Assembly (NCBI GenBank): GCA_015057425.1
Contig: SVEL01000004.1
Span: 62,001 to 126,000 of the forward strand
Direction: 5' to 3'
DNA from: Lachnospiraceae bacterium
Lineage (GTDB): Bacteria; Bacillota; Clostridia; Lachnospirales; Lachnospiraceae
DNA length: 64,000 nucleotides
The position numbers and the translations under genes are program-made. Every line of letters starts with the position of its first letter. The first letter of the stretch is position 1. This document shows, piece by piece, positions 8,212 through 17,210 of the stretch. The notes under the pieces were generated by a model. It was not told the origin of the DNA. It ran no database searches and was given only the letters and a program-made list of their open reading frames with translations.

Positions 8212-8220
8212 AGTATACCA
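8212..8220 (-). promoter_or_regulatory. Extended -10 promoter of the sensory-hydrogenase operon
   Basis: On the minus strand TGGTATACT provides an extended -10 box about 85 bases before the first start codon. The -35 region is poor (TTGCGT-like). The 279-base gap 8127-8405 is the divergent control region for both hydrogenase operons; apart from this box and the small inverted repeat at 8349-8365, I see no clear Rex-type operator. Confidence 0.45.
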
Positions 8221-8348
8221 CAAATATTAATAAAACGCAAATTTGAAGTTTTATACATTTCTTCCAAATTATTTTTGGGTTTTCTACTTATTTATACGTA
8301 AAAATTTGTAGATTTTTTGTCAATATTGTGTTAATATGGAAATAGCGT

Positions 8349-8365
8349 TATATGATTCGCATATA
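8349..8365. promoter_or_regulatory. Small inverted repeat upstream of the hydrogenase operon
   Basis: TATATG and CATATA are separated by five bases, about 40 bases before the first codon of the NuoE-like gene. It could be a regulator site or overlap the -10 region; the plus-strand promoter itself is not clear. Confidence 0.3.
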
Positions 8366-8405
8366 GCAAAACATTTTATAATTAAATAAACTAGGAGGTT
8401 CAAAA

Positions 8406-8900
8406 ATGGCTATGAAGAAACCAAGCGTTCCTTTCTCTGGCACAAAGGAACAAGAAGCTCAGCTCCTTGAAGTTATTGCTGAGCACAAAAATGACCAGGG
8501 CGCATTAATGCCTATTCTTCAGAAAGCTCAGGGTATTTACGGATACCTTCCAATGGAAGTATTAGTTATCATTTCAAATGAGATGAATGTTCCTTTGGAG
8601 AAAGCATATGGTGTTGCTACTTTCTATTCTCAGTTCTCACTGAATCCAAAGGGTAAGTATACAATTTCTGTATGTTTAGGTACTGCATGCTACGTTAAGG
8701 GCTCAGGCGATATCTTCGCTAAACTTGAAGAAAAACTCGGTATCGGTAACGGTGGTTGTACACCTGATGGCAAGTTCTCACTTGATGCATGTCGTTGTAT
8801 CGGTGCTTGTGGTCTTGCTCCTGTATTGACAGTAAACGATGAAGTTTTCGGACGTCTTACAGTTGATGATGTAGACTCAGTACTTGCAAAATTCGCATAA
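8406..8900 (+). CDS. hndA: NuoE/HydC-like [2Fe-2S] subunit of bifurcating hydrogenase
   Basis: A 164-residue thioredoxin-like 2Fe-2S protein of the NuoE family, normal length. The cluster cysteines lie in CLGTACYVKG and in the later CRCIGACG pattern, with the typical helical N-terminal region (ILQKAQGIYGYLP). In trimeric or tetrameric [FeFe]-hydrogenases this subunit relays electrons near the flavin subunit. It is the first gene of a five-gene plus-strand operon and has an AGGAGG ribosome site eight bases before ATG. Assignment is firm from sequence and context. Confidence 0.93.
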   Translation: MAMKKPSVPFSGTKEQEAQLLEVIAEHKNDQGALMPILQKAQGIYGYLPMEVLVIISNEMNVPLEKAYGVATFYSQFSLNPKGKYTISVCLGTACYVKGSGDIFAKLEEKLGIGNGGCTPDGKFSLDACRCIGACGLAPVLTVNDEVFGRLTVDDVDSVLAKFA

Positions 8901-8902
8901 TT

Positions 8903-9460
8903 ATGATGACGGAAATAGCATTAAATGTCCATGATGTTGCAGAAAATTCTACTCGTGCCAAAGCAACTTTGGTTGAAATAAGTGTACTTATCTCACAGGC
9001 AGATGATATACTTACCATTATTATCAAAGACAATGGTTGCGGTATGAGTGAAGAACAGGTTAGACATGTAACTGACCCATTCTTCACAACAAGAACTACC
9101 AGAAGTGTAGGTCTCGGAGTTCCATTTTTTAAAATGGCAGCCGAGTGTACCGGCGGTTCTTTTAATATCGATTCCACTATAGGTGTTGGCACAACGGTTA
9201 CGGCAGTATTTGTTCTTTCAAGCATTGACCGTATGCCTTTGGGTGATATTAACTGCACTATTCATTCACTTATAACATTTAATGCCGATATTGATTTTAT
9301 CTATACCTATCGTTTCAACGACAGGGAATTTATCCTTGATACCCGTCAGTTTAGAGAAATCCTTGGTGACGTTCCGCTTAACTCTTATGAAGTTTCGGAA
9401 TACATCAAAGAATATCTTGCTGAGAACAAGTTGGATACAGATGGTGGTGTCGTAATTTAG
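8903..9460 (+). CDS. HATPase-domain protein in the hydrogenase operon
   Basis: A 185-residue stand-alone GHKL ATP-binding protein. The N box is VHDVAENSTRA, the G1 box DNGCGM and the G2 box SVGLGVPFFK; the C-terminal 70 residues are not recognised. No histidine phosphoacceptor or membrane segment is present. It starts two bases after the upstream stop, without a clear ribosome site, so translation is probably coupled. Its place between NuoE-like and HndB-like genes, opposite another HATPase in the divergent operon, suggests regulation of hydrogenase synthesis or activity. That role is inferred. Confidence 0.85.
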   Translation: MMTEIALNVHDVAENSTRAKATLVEISVLISQADDILTIIIKDNGCGMSEEQVRHVTDPFFTTRTTRSVGLGVPFFKMAAECTGGSFNIDSTIGVGTTVTAVFVLSSIDRMPLGDINCTIHSLITFNADIDFIYTYRFNDREFILDTRQFREILGDVPLNSYEVSEYIKEYLAENKLDTDGGVVI

Positions 9461-9486
9461 TCAAAATTTTAGTAGGAGGCAATAAA

Positions 9487-9855
9487 ATGAAATCTCTTGA
9501 AGAATTAAAAGCAATCAGAGAAAGAATGCAGGGTCAGGTTGGTCTTCGTTCAGAAGATGAAACTCAGACAAGAGTTGTTGTAGGTATGGCTACATGCGGT
9601 ATCGCAAGTGGTGCAAGACCTGTACTTAATGCTCTTTCAGAAATCGTTCAGACTAAAGGTCTTAGCAACGTAGCTGTAACTCAGACAGGTTGCATCGGCT
9701 TATGCCAGTATGAACCTATTGTAGAAGTTATGGAACCAGGTAAAGAAAAAGTAACTTATGTAAAGATGACTGCAGAAAAAGCTGCTGAGGTTGTTGAACA
9801 GCACCTTATCGGCGGAACTGTAGTTGCAAAATACACATTAAACTCAATAGAGTAA
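9487..9855 (+). CDS. hndB: HndB-like [2Fe-2S] ferredoxin-domain protein
   Basis: A 122-residue thioredoxin-like 2Fe-2S protein. Cysteines in MATCGIASGA and in TGCIGLCQYEP fit the cluster-binding pattern of HndB from NADP-reducing hydrogenase operons. It probably passes electrons between the NuoF-like and other subunits. It begins with ATG after TAGGAGG and is 16 bases from the next gene. The N-terminal helix (KSLEELKAIRERMQ) is typical of the family. Confidence 0.9.
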   Translation: MKSLEELKAIRERMQGQVGLRSEDETQTRVVVGMATCGIASGARPVLNALSEIVQTKGLSNVAVTQTGCIGLCQYEPIVEVMEPGKEKVTYVKMTAEKAAEVVEQHLIGGTVVAKYTLNSIE

Positions 9856-9871
9856 TAGAGGAGGTTAACTT

Positions 9872-11665
9872 ATGTATCGTTCACACGTATTAGTATGTGG
9901 TGGTACCGGATGTACTTCCTCAGGTAGTGAAGAAATTATCCGCGTACTCAAAGACGAACTTGACAAGAACGGTCTTACATCTGAAGTATCAGTTGTTAAA
10001 ACAGGTTGTCACGGTCTTTGCGCATTAGGTCCTATTATGATCGTATATCCGGAAGCAGTTTTCTACTCAATGGTTGAAACAAAAGATGTTCCGGAAATCG
10101 TATCAGAACATTTATTAAAAGGTAGAGTTGTAAGCCGTCTCGTTTACGATGAGACTGTAAGCAGCGAAGGCGAAATCAAGTCATTAGCTGATACAAACTT
10201 CTACAAGAAACAGCACAGAATTGCATTACGTAACTGTGGTGTTATCAATCCTGAAAATATCGAAGAATATATCGGAACACGTGGTTACGAAGCTTTAGGT
10301 AAGGTTGTAACAGAAATGACTCCTGACGATGTAATCAAATGCATCCTTGATTCAGGACTTCGTGGCCGTGGTGGCGGTGGCTTCCCAACAGGTAGAAAAT
10401 GGCAGCTTGCTAAAGACCTTGTTAAGGGTGGCCAGAAGTATGTATGCTGTAACGCCGATGAAGGTGACCCGGGTGCATTCATGGACCGTTCAATCCTTGA
10501 AGGTGACCCACATGCACTTATCGAAGCTATGGCTATCGCAGGTTATGCTATCGGAGCTAACCAGGGTTATGTATATGTAAGAGCAGAATACCCAATCGCT
10601 GTAGAACGTCTTCAGATTGCTATCAATCAGGCTAAAGAATATGGTCTCTTAGGAGAAAATATCTTCGGTTCAGGTTTCTCATTCGACCTTGGCATCAGAC
10701 TTGGTGCAGGTGCTTTCGTTTGTGGTGAAGAAACAGCTCTTATGACATCAATCGAAGGAAATCGTGGTGAGCCAAGACCTCGTCCACCATTCCCTGCTGA
10801 AAAAGGTTTATTTGGAAAACCTACAGTATTAAACAACGTAGAAACTTACGCAAACATTCCGCAGATTATCTTAAACGGACCTGAATGGTTCAGTGCTATG
10901 GGTACTGAAAAGTCAAAGGGTACTAAGGTATTTGCTTTAGGTGGAAAGATTAAGAATACAGGTCTTGTTGAAATTCCTATGGGTACAACACTTAGAGAAG
11001 TTGTTGAAGAAATTGGTGGCGGTATCCCTAACGGAAAGAAATTCAAGGCTGCACAGACAGGTGGTCCTTCAGGCGGATGTATTCCAGCTGAATATTTTGA
11101 TATTGAGATGGATTACGACAACCTTATCGCTATCGGTTCAATGATGGGTTCAGGCGGACTTATCGTTATGGACGAAGATAACTGTATGGTTGATATCGCT
11201 AAGTTCTTCCTCGAATTTACTGTTGACGAATCATGTGGTAAATGTACTCCATGTCGTATCGGTACAAAGAGACTTTACGAAATCCTTGATAAGATTACAA
11301 AAGGAAATGGTACACTTGAAGATATCGACAAGCTTGAAGAGCTTTGCTACTTCATTAAAGAGAACTCACTTTGCGGTCTTGGTCAGACAGCTCCAAACCC
11401 TGTTCTTTCAACACTTAAGTTCTTCAGAGATGAGTATGTAGCTCACGTAGTTGATAAGAAATGTCCTGCCGGTGTATGTAAAGATTTACTTAGATACACC
11501 ATTGATCCTGATAAATGTAAAGGTTGTACAATGTGTGCAAGAGTATGTCCTAACAATGCTATTAGCGGCGCAGTTAAAACACCTCATGTTATTGATACAG
11601 ACAAGTGTGTTAAGTGTGGAGCATGTATGGAAAAATGTAAATTTGGAGCAATCTCAAAGTGCTAA
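9872..11665 (+). CDS. hndC: NuoF/HydB-like flavoprotein subunit of bifurcating hydrogenase
   Basis: A 597-residue protein of full family length. Order of domains: N-terminal thioredoxin-like 2Fe-2S domain (C9, C14 and CHGLC near 47-51), NADH/FMN domain with GRGGGGFPTGRKW and GAFVCGEETAL, SLBB region, the NuoF 4Fe-4S site ESCGKCTPCRIGT, and two C-terminal ferredoxin-type clusters (CKGCTMCARVCP and CVKCGACMEKC). It oxidises or reduces NAD(P)H with FMN and, in bifurcating enzymes, couples this to ferredoxin and H2. An AGGAGG site precedes the ATG. It is cytoplasmic. Confidence 0.95.
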   Translation: MYRSHVLVCGGTGCTSSGSEEIIRVLKDELDKNGLTSEVSVVKTGCHGLCALGPIMIVYPEAVFYSMVETKDVPEIVSEHLLKGRVVSRLVYDETVSSEGEIKSLADTNFYKKQHRIALRNCGVINPENIEEYIGTRGYEALGKVVTEMTPDDVIKCILDSGLRGRGGGGFPTGRKWQLAKDLVKGGQKYVCCNADEGDPGAFMDRSILEGDPHALIEAMAIAGYAIGANQGYVYVRAEYPIAVERLQIAINQAKEYGLLGENIFGSGFSFDLGIRLGAGAFVCGEETALMTSIEGNRGEPRPRPPFPAEKGLFGKPTVLNNVETYANIPQIILNGPEWFSAMGTEKSKGTKVFALGGKIKNTGLVEIPMGTTLREVVEEIGGGIPNGKKFKAAQTGGPSGGCIPAEYFDIEMDYDNLIAIGSMMGSGGLIVMDEDNCMVDIAKFFLEFTVDESCGKCTPCRIGTKRLYEILDKITKGNGTLEDIDKLEELCYFIKENSLCGLGQTAPNPVLSTLKFFRDEYVAHVVDKKCPAGVCKDLLRYTIDPDKCKGCTMCARVCPNNAISGAVKTPHVIDTDKCVKCGACMEKCKFGAISKC

Positions 11666-11700
11666 TATAAAGCAATCAACATTTTTATTTGGAGGTCAAT

Positions 11701-13446
11701 ATGGATTATATTAATATTAAAATTAATGGTTTAGACGTAAGCGCTCCAAAGGGTTCAACAATCCTTGAAGCTGCACGTCTTGCAAACATCGATATTCCTA
11801 CACTCTGTTTCTTAAAAGAGATTAATGAAATCGGTGCTTGCCGTATGTGTGTTGTAGAAGTTAAAGGTGCAAGAAGCCTTTGTGCTGCTTGTGTATACCC
11901 AATCAATGAAGGTATGGAAGTATTTACAAACACACCAAAGGTAATCGCTGCAAGAAAGAAAAATCTTCAGTTATTACTTTCAAATCATGATCGCAAGTGT
12001 CTTTCTTGCGTACGTAGCGGTAACTGTGAACTTCAGAAGCTTTGTAAAGATTACAAGATTGAAGAAGAAGGTTTATATGATGGTGAAAGAACACCTTCAG
12101 AAATCGACTACTCTGCTGCTCATATGTACAGAGATAACAGCAAATGTATACTCTGCCGTCGTTGCGTAGCTGTATGTGAAAAGGTTCAGGGTGTTGGTGT
12201 TATCGGTGCTAACGAAAGAGGTTTCAAGACATTTATAGGTAGTGCATTCGAAATGGATCTTGCAGATACAAGCTGTGTATCATGTGGTCAGTGTATCGCT
12301 GTTTGTCCAACAGGTGCACTTAGCGAAAAGGATAACACAGATGAAGTATTAGCTGCTATTAACAATCCTGAAAAATATGTAGTAGTTCAAACAGCTCCTG
12401 CTGTAAGAGCAGCTCTTGGTGAAGCATTCGGTCTTCCAATCGGTACAAACGTAGAAGGAAAGATGATTGCTGCATTAAGAAGAATCGGTTTTGATAAAGT
12501 ATTTGATACAAACTTTGCTGCCGACCTTACAATTATGGAAGAAGCTAATGAATTCCTTGACAGAGTTAAGAATGGCGGTAAGTTACCACTTATCACATCT
12601 TGTTCACCAGGATGGGTTAAGTATTGTGAACACTACTTCCCGGATATGACAGACAACCTTTCAAGCTGTAAATCACCTCAGCAGATGTTTGGTGCTATTA
12701 CTAAGACATACTTCGCTGAAAAGATGGGCATTGATCCAAAGAATATCGTTTGTGTATCAGTTATGCCATGTACAGCTAAGAAGTTTGAAATCGGTAGAGA
12801 TGATCAGAATGCTGCTGGCGTAGCTGATGTAGATATCTCAATCACAACAAGAGAATTATCAAGACTTATTGACAGAATGGGAATTAACTTCCTTTCATTA
12901 CCTGATGACGAGAAGTTCGACGATCCACTTGGACGTTCAACAGGTGCTGCCGTAATCTTCGGTGCAACAGGTGGTGTTATGGAAGCTGCATTAAGAACAG
13001 CTGTTGAAACTCTTACAGGTGAAACTCTTGATAACGTTGATTTCGAAGCAGTTAGAGGTGTACAAGGCATTAAGGAAGCATCATTTGATGTAGCAGGAAT
13101 GACAGTTAAAGTAGCTGTTGCTTCAGGCCTTAAGAATGCTAACGAACTTCTTACAAAGGTTAAGAACGGTGAAGCTGAATATCACTTCATCGAAATCATG
13201 GGATGTCCTGGTGGTTGTGTAAACGGTGGTGGTCAGCCACAGCAGCCTGCAAGTGTACGTAACTTTACAGATTTACGTGCTGAAAGAGCTAAAGCTTTAT
13301 ATTCAATCGATGCTGCTAACCCAATCAGAAAATCACATGAAAATCCTGATATCAAGAAACTTTACGATGAATATCTTGGAGCTCCTGGCAGCCACAAGGC
13401 TCACGAACTCCTTCATACAACATATGTAAAGAGATCAATCAACTAA
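11701..13446 (+). CDS. hndD: Catalytic [FeFe]-hydrogenase, HydA/HndD type
   Basis: A 581-residue cytoplasmic hydrogenase. Domain order: 2Fe-2S plant-type ferredoxin (cysteines around 35-65), His-Cys 4Fe-4S motif HDRKCLSCVRSGNC, two ferredoxin clusters (CILCRRCVAVC and CVSCGQCIAVCP), then the H-cluster domain with L1 TSCSPGW, L2 MPCTAKKFE and L3 EIMGCPGGCVNGGGQP, and the small-subunit-like tail. L1 differs from the textbook TSCCPGW by one serine. It makes H2 from ferredoxin and NADH with the NuoE/NuoF subunits. A TTG at 11689 is in frame, but GGAGG at 11691-11695 overlaps it and fits the ATG at 11701. Confidence 0.95.
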   Translation: MDYINIKINGLDVSAPKGSTILEAARLANIDIPTLCFLKEINEIGACRMCVVEVKGARSLCAACVYPINEGMEVFTNTPKVIAARKKNLQLLLSNHDRKCLSCVRSGNCELQKLCKDYKIEEEGLYDGERTPSEIDYSAAHMYRDNSKCILCRRCVAVCEKVQGVGVIGANERGFKTFIGSAFEMDLADTSCVSCGQCIAVCPTGALSEKDNTDEVLAAINNPEKYVVVQTAPAVRAALGEAFGLPIGTNVEGKMIAALRRIGFDKVFDTNFAADLTIMEEANEFLDRVKNGGKLPLITSCSPGWVKYCEHYFPDMTDNLSSCKSPQQMFGAITKTYFAEKMGIDPKNIVCVSVMPCTAKKFEIGRDDQNAAGVADVDISITTRELSRLIDRMGINFLSLPDDEKFDDPLGRSTGAAVIFGATGGVMEAALRTAVETLTGETLDNVDFEAVRGVQGIKEASFDVAGMTVKVAVASGLKNANELLTKVKNGEAEYHFIEIMGCPGGCVNGGGQPQQPASVRNFTDLRAERAKALYSIDAANPIRKSHENPDIKKLYDEYLGAPGSHKAHELLHTTYVKRSIN

Positions 13447-13476
13447 TTAGTTCGTAGGGATTAAAGATTTATACAA

Positions 13477-13512
13477 AAAAAGAACTTCTGCATTCGCAGA
13501 AGTTCTTTTTTG
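13477..13512. terminator. Bidirectional terminator after the hydrogenase operon
   Basis: Arms 13477-13491 and 13496-13510 pair perfectly over 15 bp around a four-base loop, with A- and T-runs on both sides. It serves the plus-strand hydrogenase operon and the converging minus-strand gene. Confidence 0.9.
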
Positions 13513-13549
13513 TTTACTGATATGATGACGATATTGTCCATTTGTTTTC

Positions 13550-14185
13550 TTATAAGCCTTTTTCACTTTCTTCATGGCTAATATTATTGGGCTTTTGACT
13601 TTCAATTCCCAAAACATTATAAAAATAAAACAGATTATCTTCTTTTATAACATATCTCTTATCTAACACAATATTAACATTATCGCCAATTTCCTCGATT
13701 TCGCATACAGCAACAACATTTTTACTTACTTTGATTTTTTCTCCATATTCAGATATAATTTTGTCATCACTTGGACTTACTACAACATAATCTGTACCTA
13801 TTTCATCTACTTTAGCTACTATACTATCCTGTTTTTCATCTTCAAAAGATATATAGTAAACATCTTCTATAACATTTATGTCGTTTTCACTAATCATTGT
13901 TTCTTTATTAAAAGATATGCTGATTTTTTCATCTATATTTTGAAATTCCCTAATTGAATATGGTGAAACTGTTTTCTTGCTTACCTTTATCTTCTTTCCA
14001 AGAAAAAGTCGGTCTATAAAATCAATCGGTTCAACCATTATATATTTTTCATCTTCTGAAAATACTGTTGCTTTTATATATCCACTACAACCTTTCCTTT
14101 TATCAGATTGCAGATTATAAATTCCTATAACTGCTGTTCCACATAATAACAACAGCACTATAAATATAATGACACCTTTTTTCAT
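13550..14185 (-). CDS. Unrecognised secreted or membrane-anchored protein with two beta-rich repeats
   Basis: A 211-residue protein without a family I recognise. A hydrophobic N-terminal segment (about 4-24) serves as signal anchor. The remainder shows two similar units, one around residues 35-105 (IMVEPIDF, GKKIKVSKKTV, ISISFNKETMI) and one around 120-195 (VVVSPSDD, GEKIKVSKNVV, VNIVLDKRYVI), which suggests two OB-like or barrel-like extracellular domains. It follows the CE12-type esterase genes by 42 bases and may be the last gene of the RG-I operon, but nothing in it indicates carbohydrate binding. Confidence 0.65.
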   Translation of the reverse strand: MKKGVIIFIVLLLLCGTAVIGIYNLQSDKRKGCSGYIKATVFSEDEKYIMVEPIDFIDRLFLGKKIKVSKKTVSPYSIREFQNIDEKISISFNKETMISENDINVIEDVYYISFEDEKQDSIVAKVDEIGTDYVVVSPSDDKIISEYGEKIKVSKNVVAVCEIEEIGDNVNIVLDKRYVIKEDNLFYFYNVLGIESQKPNNISHEESEKGL

Positions 14186-14227
14186 ACACTTCTTACCTCA
14201 TATTCAACCATTATTTATACAACCACT

Positions 14228-15847
14228 CTACTTCTTCTTTTTCATAACCACTACAGCAACTACTACACCAATAACTGCTATTACAGCGACTGCAATACCA
14301 ACTATAGGAAGAACCTTCGCTATATCAATTCCTGATTCTTCTGATGCTACTGTCATGTTGTTAACTTTCTTCTTTGTAGTTTCTATTTCACTTTCAAATA
14401 TAAACACTTCTGATTCTTCTGATTCACCTGCTGCGTTTATAGCCACTACTTTGTATGCATAGTCATGCTTAAGTGCAGCATCATCATATGCAAAGTCGCA
14501 GACCGTTGTATATCCTGCAAGCTCATATTCTCCGTCTATAACACCTTCTCTTACATCTGCCACATATACCTTGTAGAAATCAGCACCTTCTACAGCTTTC
14601 CATTTAATTCGACTTATTGAACCTAAGTACTTTCTTGTTTCAATTCCTGTAGGTGCATCCGGTACTTTTGTAGGAGGAACAGGAATCACGCAACCATCTG
14701 ATATAACCGGAAGTTCTAATTCCTTAACTCCTTCAGCTACCATACCTGCCACAAGATATGCTCCGTACTTCTGAAGATGTGTATTATCTGCCACACCTGC
14801 AACATAATCTCCTGCATATGCACCTGCTATGGCATGATTATAAATAATTGCTTCTGTTATGCCAACACCATATTCTTTATTAAGTTCGGTAAACTTTTCT
14901 ACTGTTTTGGCATTTAAATCGATAAGTTTTGTATCTGTTTCTGCTGCAACTTCTCTCATAGCAGTAACGTAATTAGAAAAACTTACGTTAAATACGCCTG
15001 TCTTTGCATTGTAATCATTTCTGTTGGCAAGTGTAACCAGGACGGCTGTAGCACCTCTTTGTTCTATAGCTTTGATATAGTGGTCTGCAAGATTTTTCTT
15101 ATAATCTTCCACAGACACGTATCTGTCTTCATTACCTACCGTTGCATCGTTGTGACCAAACTGGATAAATACATAATCACCCGGACATAACTTTGTAAGC
15201 ACTTCATTAAATCGGCCCTGTCGAATAAAATTACCCGTACTTCTTCCACCAATCGCATGATTTACACACTGTACCGTATCGCTGTTAAAGTATTCCTGCA
15301 ACATCTGTCCCCAGCCTGTCTGTGGTGCATACTTATCTGTATATGTCTGTACGAGAGAATCACCGATTGTATATATTGTTGTTTTATGATTCTCTGTATT
15401 AACTGTAAGCTCTTTTAAAGTAATGCTTACAATTTTACCTTTTCCATTAAACTTAAATGTAATGCCGTCTTCAATAGCAGCTACATTAAATGAACGTTTC
15501 TGTTCTTCACCGGCCTTTACGGTTTCACCTAAAAGTCCGCTTCTGTCACTTCCGCCGTTTACATTTGGAACAATCTGATCATCTGTCACTCTGTCGTAAC
15601 CGATATTTAAAGTTGTTTTCCCTTCTTCTGTCCCTGTAAACACTATCGTAACGGTATAATTCTTTCCTGCCACGGCATCTGTTTTAAGTTCAAGACTTCC
15701 GTCTACGATGCCATCGTCACCATATTCATATGTCATAACATTTTCCTCGGCCTTTACTTCTTCGGCTTTTCCTGCTGTCATAATTGTCAATACTGTTACC
15801 GCACAGAGAACCGTTGCACCGATTTTTATTACTATCTTACGAAGCAT
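14228..15847 (-). CDS. Rhamnogalacturonan acetylesterase-like SGNH hydrolase, membrane-anchored
   Basis: A 539-residue cell-surface protein. A signal peptide (1-33) leads into a beta-rich carbohydrate-binding-like domain (about 35-150), an SGNH/GDSL esterase domain with IGDSLVQ, AIGGRS, FGHND and DNTHLQ (about 155-390), a fibronectin-III-like domain (about 400-495) and a C-terminal membrane segment ending in KKKK. The esterase domain fits CE12, removing acetyl groups from RG-I. The linker KKKVNNMTVAS before the anchor is shared with the esterase gene upstream. It starts two bases after that gene, with GGAGA at a normal distance. Confidence 0.88.
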   Translation of the reverse strand: MLRKIVIKIGATVLCAVTVLTIMTAGKAEEVKAEENVMTYEYGDDGIVDGSLELKTDAVAGKNYTVTIVFTGTEEGKTTLNIGYDRVTDDQIVPNVNGGSDRSGLLGETVKAGEEQKRSFNVAAIEDGITFKFNGKGKIVSITLKELTVNTENHKTTIYTIGDSLVQTYTDKYAPQTGWGQMLQEYFNSDTVQCVNHAIGGRSTGNFIRQGRFNEVLTKLCPGDYVFIQFGHNDATVGNEDRYVSVEDYKKNLADHYIKAIEQRGATAVLVTLANRNDYNAKTGVFNVSFSNYVTAMREVAAETDTKLIDLNAKTVEKFTELNKEYGVGITEAIIYNHAIAGAYAGDYVAGVADNTHLQKYGAYLVAGMVAEGVKELELPVISDGCVIPVPPTKVPDAPTGIETRKYLGSISRIKWKAVEGADFYKVYVADVREGVIDGEYELAGYTTVCDFAYDDAALKHDYAYKVVAINAAGESEESEVFIFESEIETTKKKVNNMTVASEESGIDIAKVLPIVGIAVAVIAVIGVVVAVVVMKKKK

Positions 15848-15849
15848 AA

Positions 15850-17175
15850 CTATTCTCCTTTTTTCTTCTTTGATACAACTATAACTACTGATACAACTAC
15901 TGCCACAACAACTACTACAGCGGCACCAATTCCTATAAACGGAAGAATATCTGCAAGTCCGCCGCCTTCATCGCTTGCAACTGTCATATTGTTAACTTTT
16001 TTCTTTGTAGTTGTTCCTTCTGCCGAACCTCTTGTTACACGTTCGCTTTCTTCTGACTCACCGGACATATTTTTACTTACTACATAGAATGTATGCTCTT
16101 TATCCTTATCAAGGTCAGAAAATACACATTTATTTTCTTCTGTCTGTTTTGCAACGGATATTAGCTCTTTTCCATTATTCATAGTTACAACTCTATATAC
16201 TGTATAAAGGTCTGCACCTTCGACTTCATCCCATGTGAAAGTAAACATTGTACCCTTATCAACCAAAACTTCTATATTTGTAGGTGTTGCCGGTGCTGTT
16301 TCCGGTCTTTCAACATTGTCTTTCATACGTTCTACAAGTCCTGTCGCTCCGGCTTCCTTAAGTCCTTCAGCTACCATTCTTGCAAGCTGTATAGCACCAA
16401 ATTTCTGAAAATGTGTCTTATCCTGCGCACCATCTTTATAATATGAATCATACATACCTGCCTCGCAGAAAAGGAAAATGCTCTTTGCGCCTTCTTCACC
16501 AACTTCATTGTAGTAGGCACGGCTCTTTGCGTCTAAATCTACAAGGATCACGTCATTTTCCGCTGCTACTTCTTTCATAGCTTCTACATAACCGGTAAAG
16601 TTAGAAACAAACTTTCCGTTACTTACAGAATATCTTCCGCAAGGTGTGACAAGAACAGGTGTTACTCCCTTTGCTCTTGCATCAACAACATATTTTAAAA
16701 GCCATTCCTTAAATTCTTCAGGTTCTACATGTCTTTCCGCTATATCCGGTCTTGTAACAAGCTGTTCTTCCGTAGGCTTTGAAGAATCGTTATGTCCAAA
16801 CTGAACAAGAAGATAATCACCTTCTTCAGCAGTTTTAAGTAATTCTTCCAAATGCTTTACATAGTCATTTTTTGCCACGCATCCCTGATAAAATGTCTTA
16901 GATGAGTATCCGCTTATAGCACCGTTCTTTACAGTAACCGTATCATCAAAATATCTGTAAAGCATCTGTCCCCATCCTGCCTGTGGCTCATAATATCCTT
17001 CTCCTCTTATGGCATCCCAGTCACAAACTGTAGAATCACCTGCAAGGAAAATCGTAATTCCATTTTCAGTATCTGCTTTCACACTATCGCCTCCTGCCAT
17101 AGCCAATGTTCCGCTTATCATAAGGCCTGCGGCTGCCAAAGCAGCCGTTTTGCCTATCTTTTTAAATATATTCAT
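15850..17175 (-). CDS. Rhamnogalacturonan acetylesterase (CE12-type), membrane-anchored
   Basis: A cell-surface esterase of about 441 residues. After the signal peptide come the SGNH blocks AGDSTVCDW, GAISGYS, FGHNDSS and DKTHFQKFG, a fibronectin-III-like domain (about 290-390), the linker KKKVNNMTVAS and a C-terminal membrane segment followed by KKKK. It is the closer CE12 match of the two neighbours, without an extra N-terminal domain. Role: deacetylation of rhamnogalacturonan before or during lyase attack. A GTG at 17193 is in frame; the ATG at 17175 is preferred because GGTGAT precedes it, but the choice is not certain. Confidence 0.9.
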   Translation of the reverse strand: MNIFKKIGKTAALAAAGLMISGTLAMAGGDSVKADTENGITIFLAGDSTVCDWDAIRGEGYYEPQAGWGQMLYRYFDDTVTVKNGAISGYSSKTFYQGCVAKNDYVKHLEELLKTAEEGDYLLVQFGHNDSSKPTEEQLVTRPDIAERHVEPEEFKEWLLKYVVDARAKGVTPVLVTPCGRYSVSNGKFVSNFTGYVEAMKEVAAENDVILVDLDAKSRAYYNEVGEEGAKSIFLFCEAGMYDSYYKDGAQDKTHFQKFGAIQLARMVAEGLKEAGATGLVERMKDNVERPETAPATPTNIEVLVDKGTMFTFTWDEVEGADLYTVYRVVTMNNGKELISVAKQTEENKCVFSDLDKDKEHTFYVVSKNMSGESEESERVTRGSAEGTTTKKKVNNMTVASDEGGGLADILPFIGIGAAVVVVVAVVVSVVIVVSKKKKGE

Positions 17176-17210
17176 AACCATCACCCGTTTCACAAATGTA
17201 AACGCCTTTC

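Noticed and set aside
8127-8405. Rex (redox) operator between the hydrogenase operons
   Set aside because: No convincing TTGTTAA-type inverted pair with the expected spacing was found.
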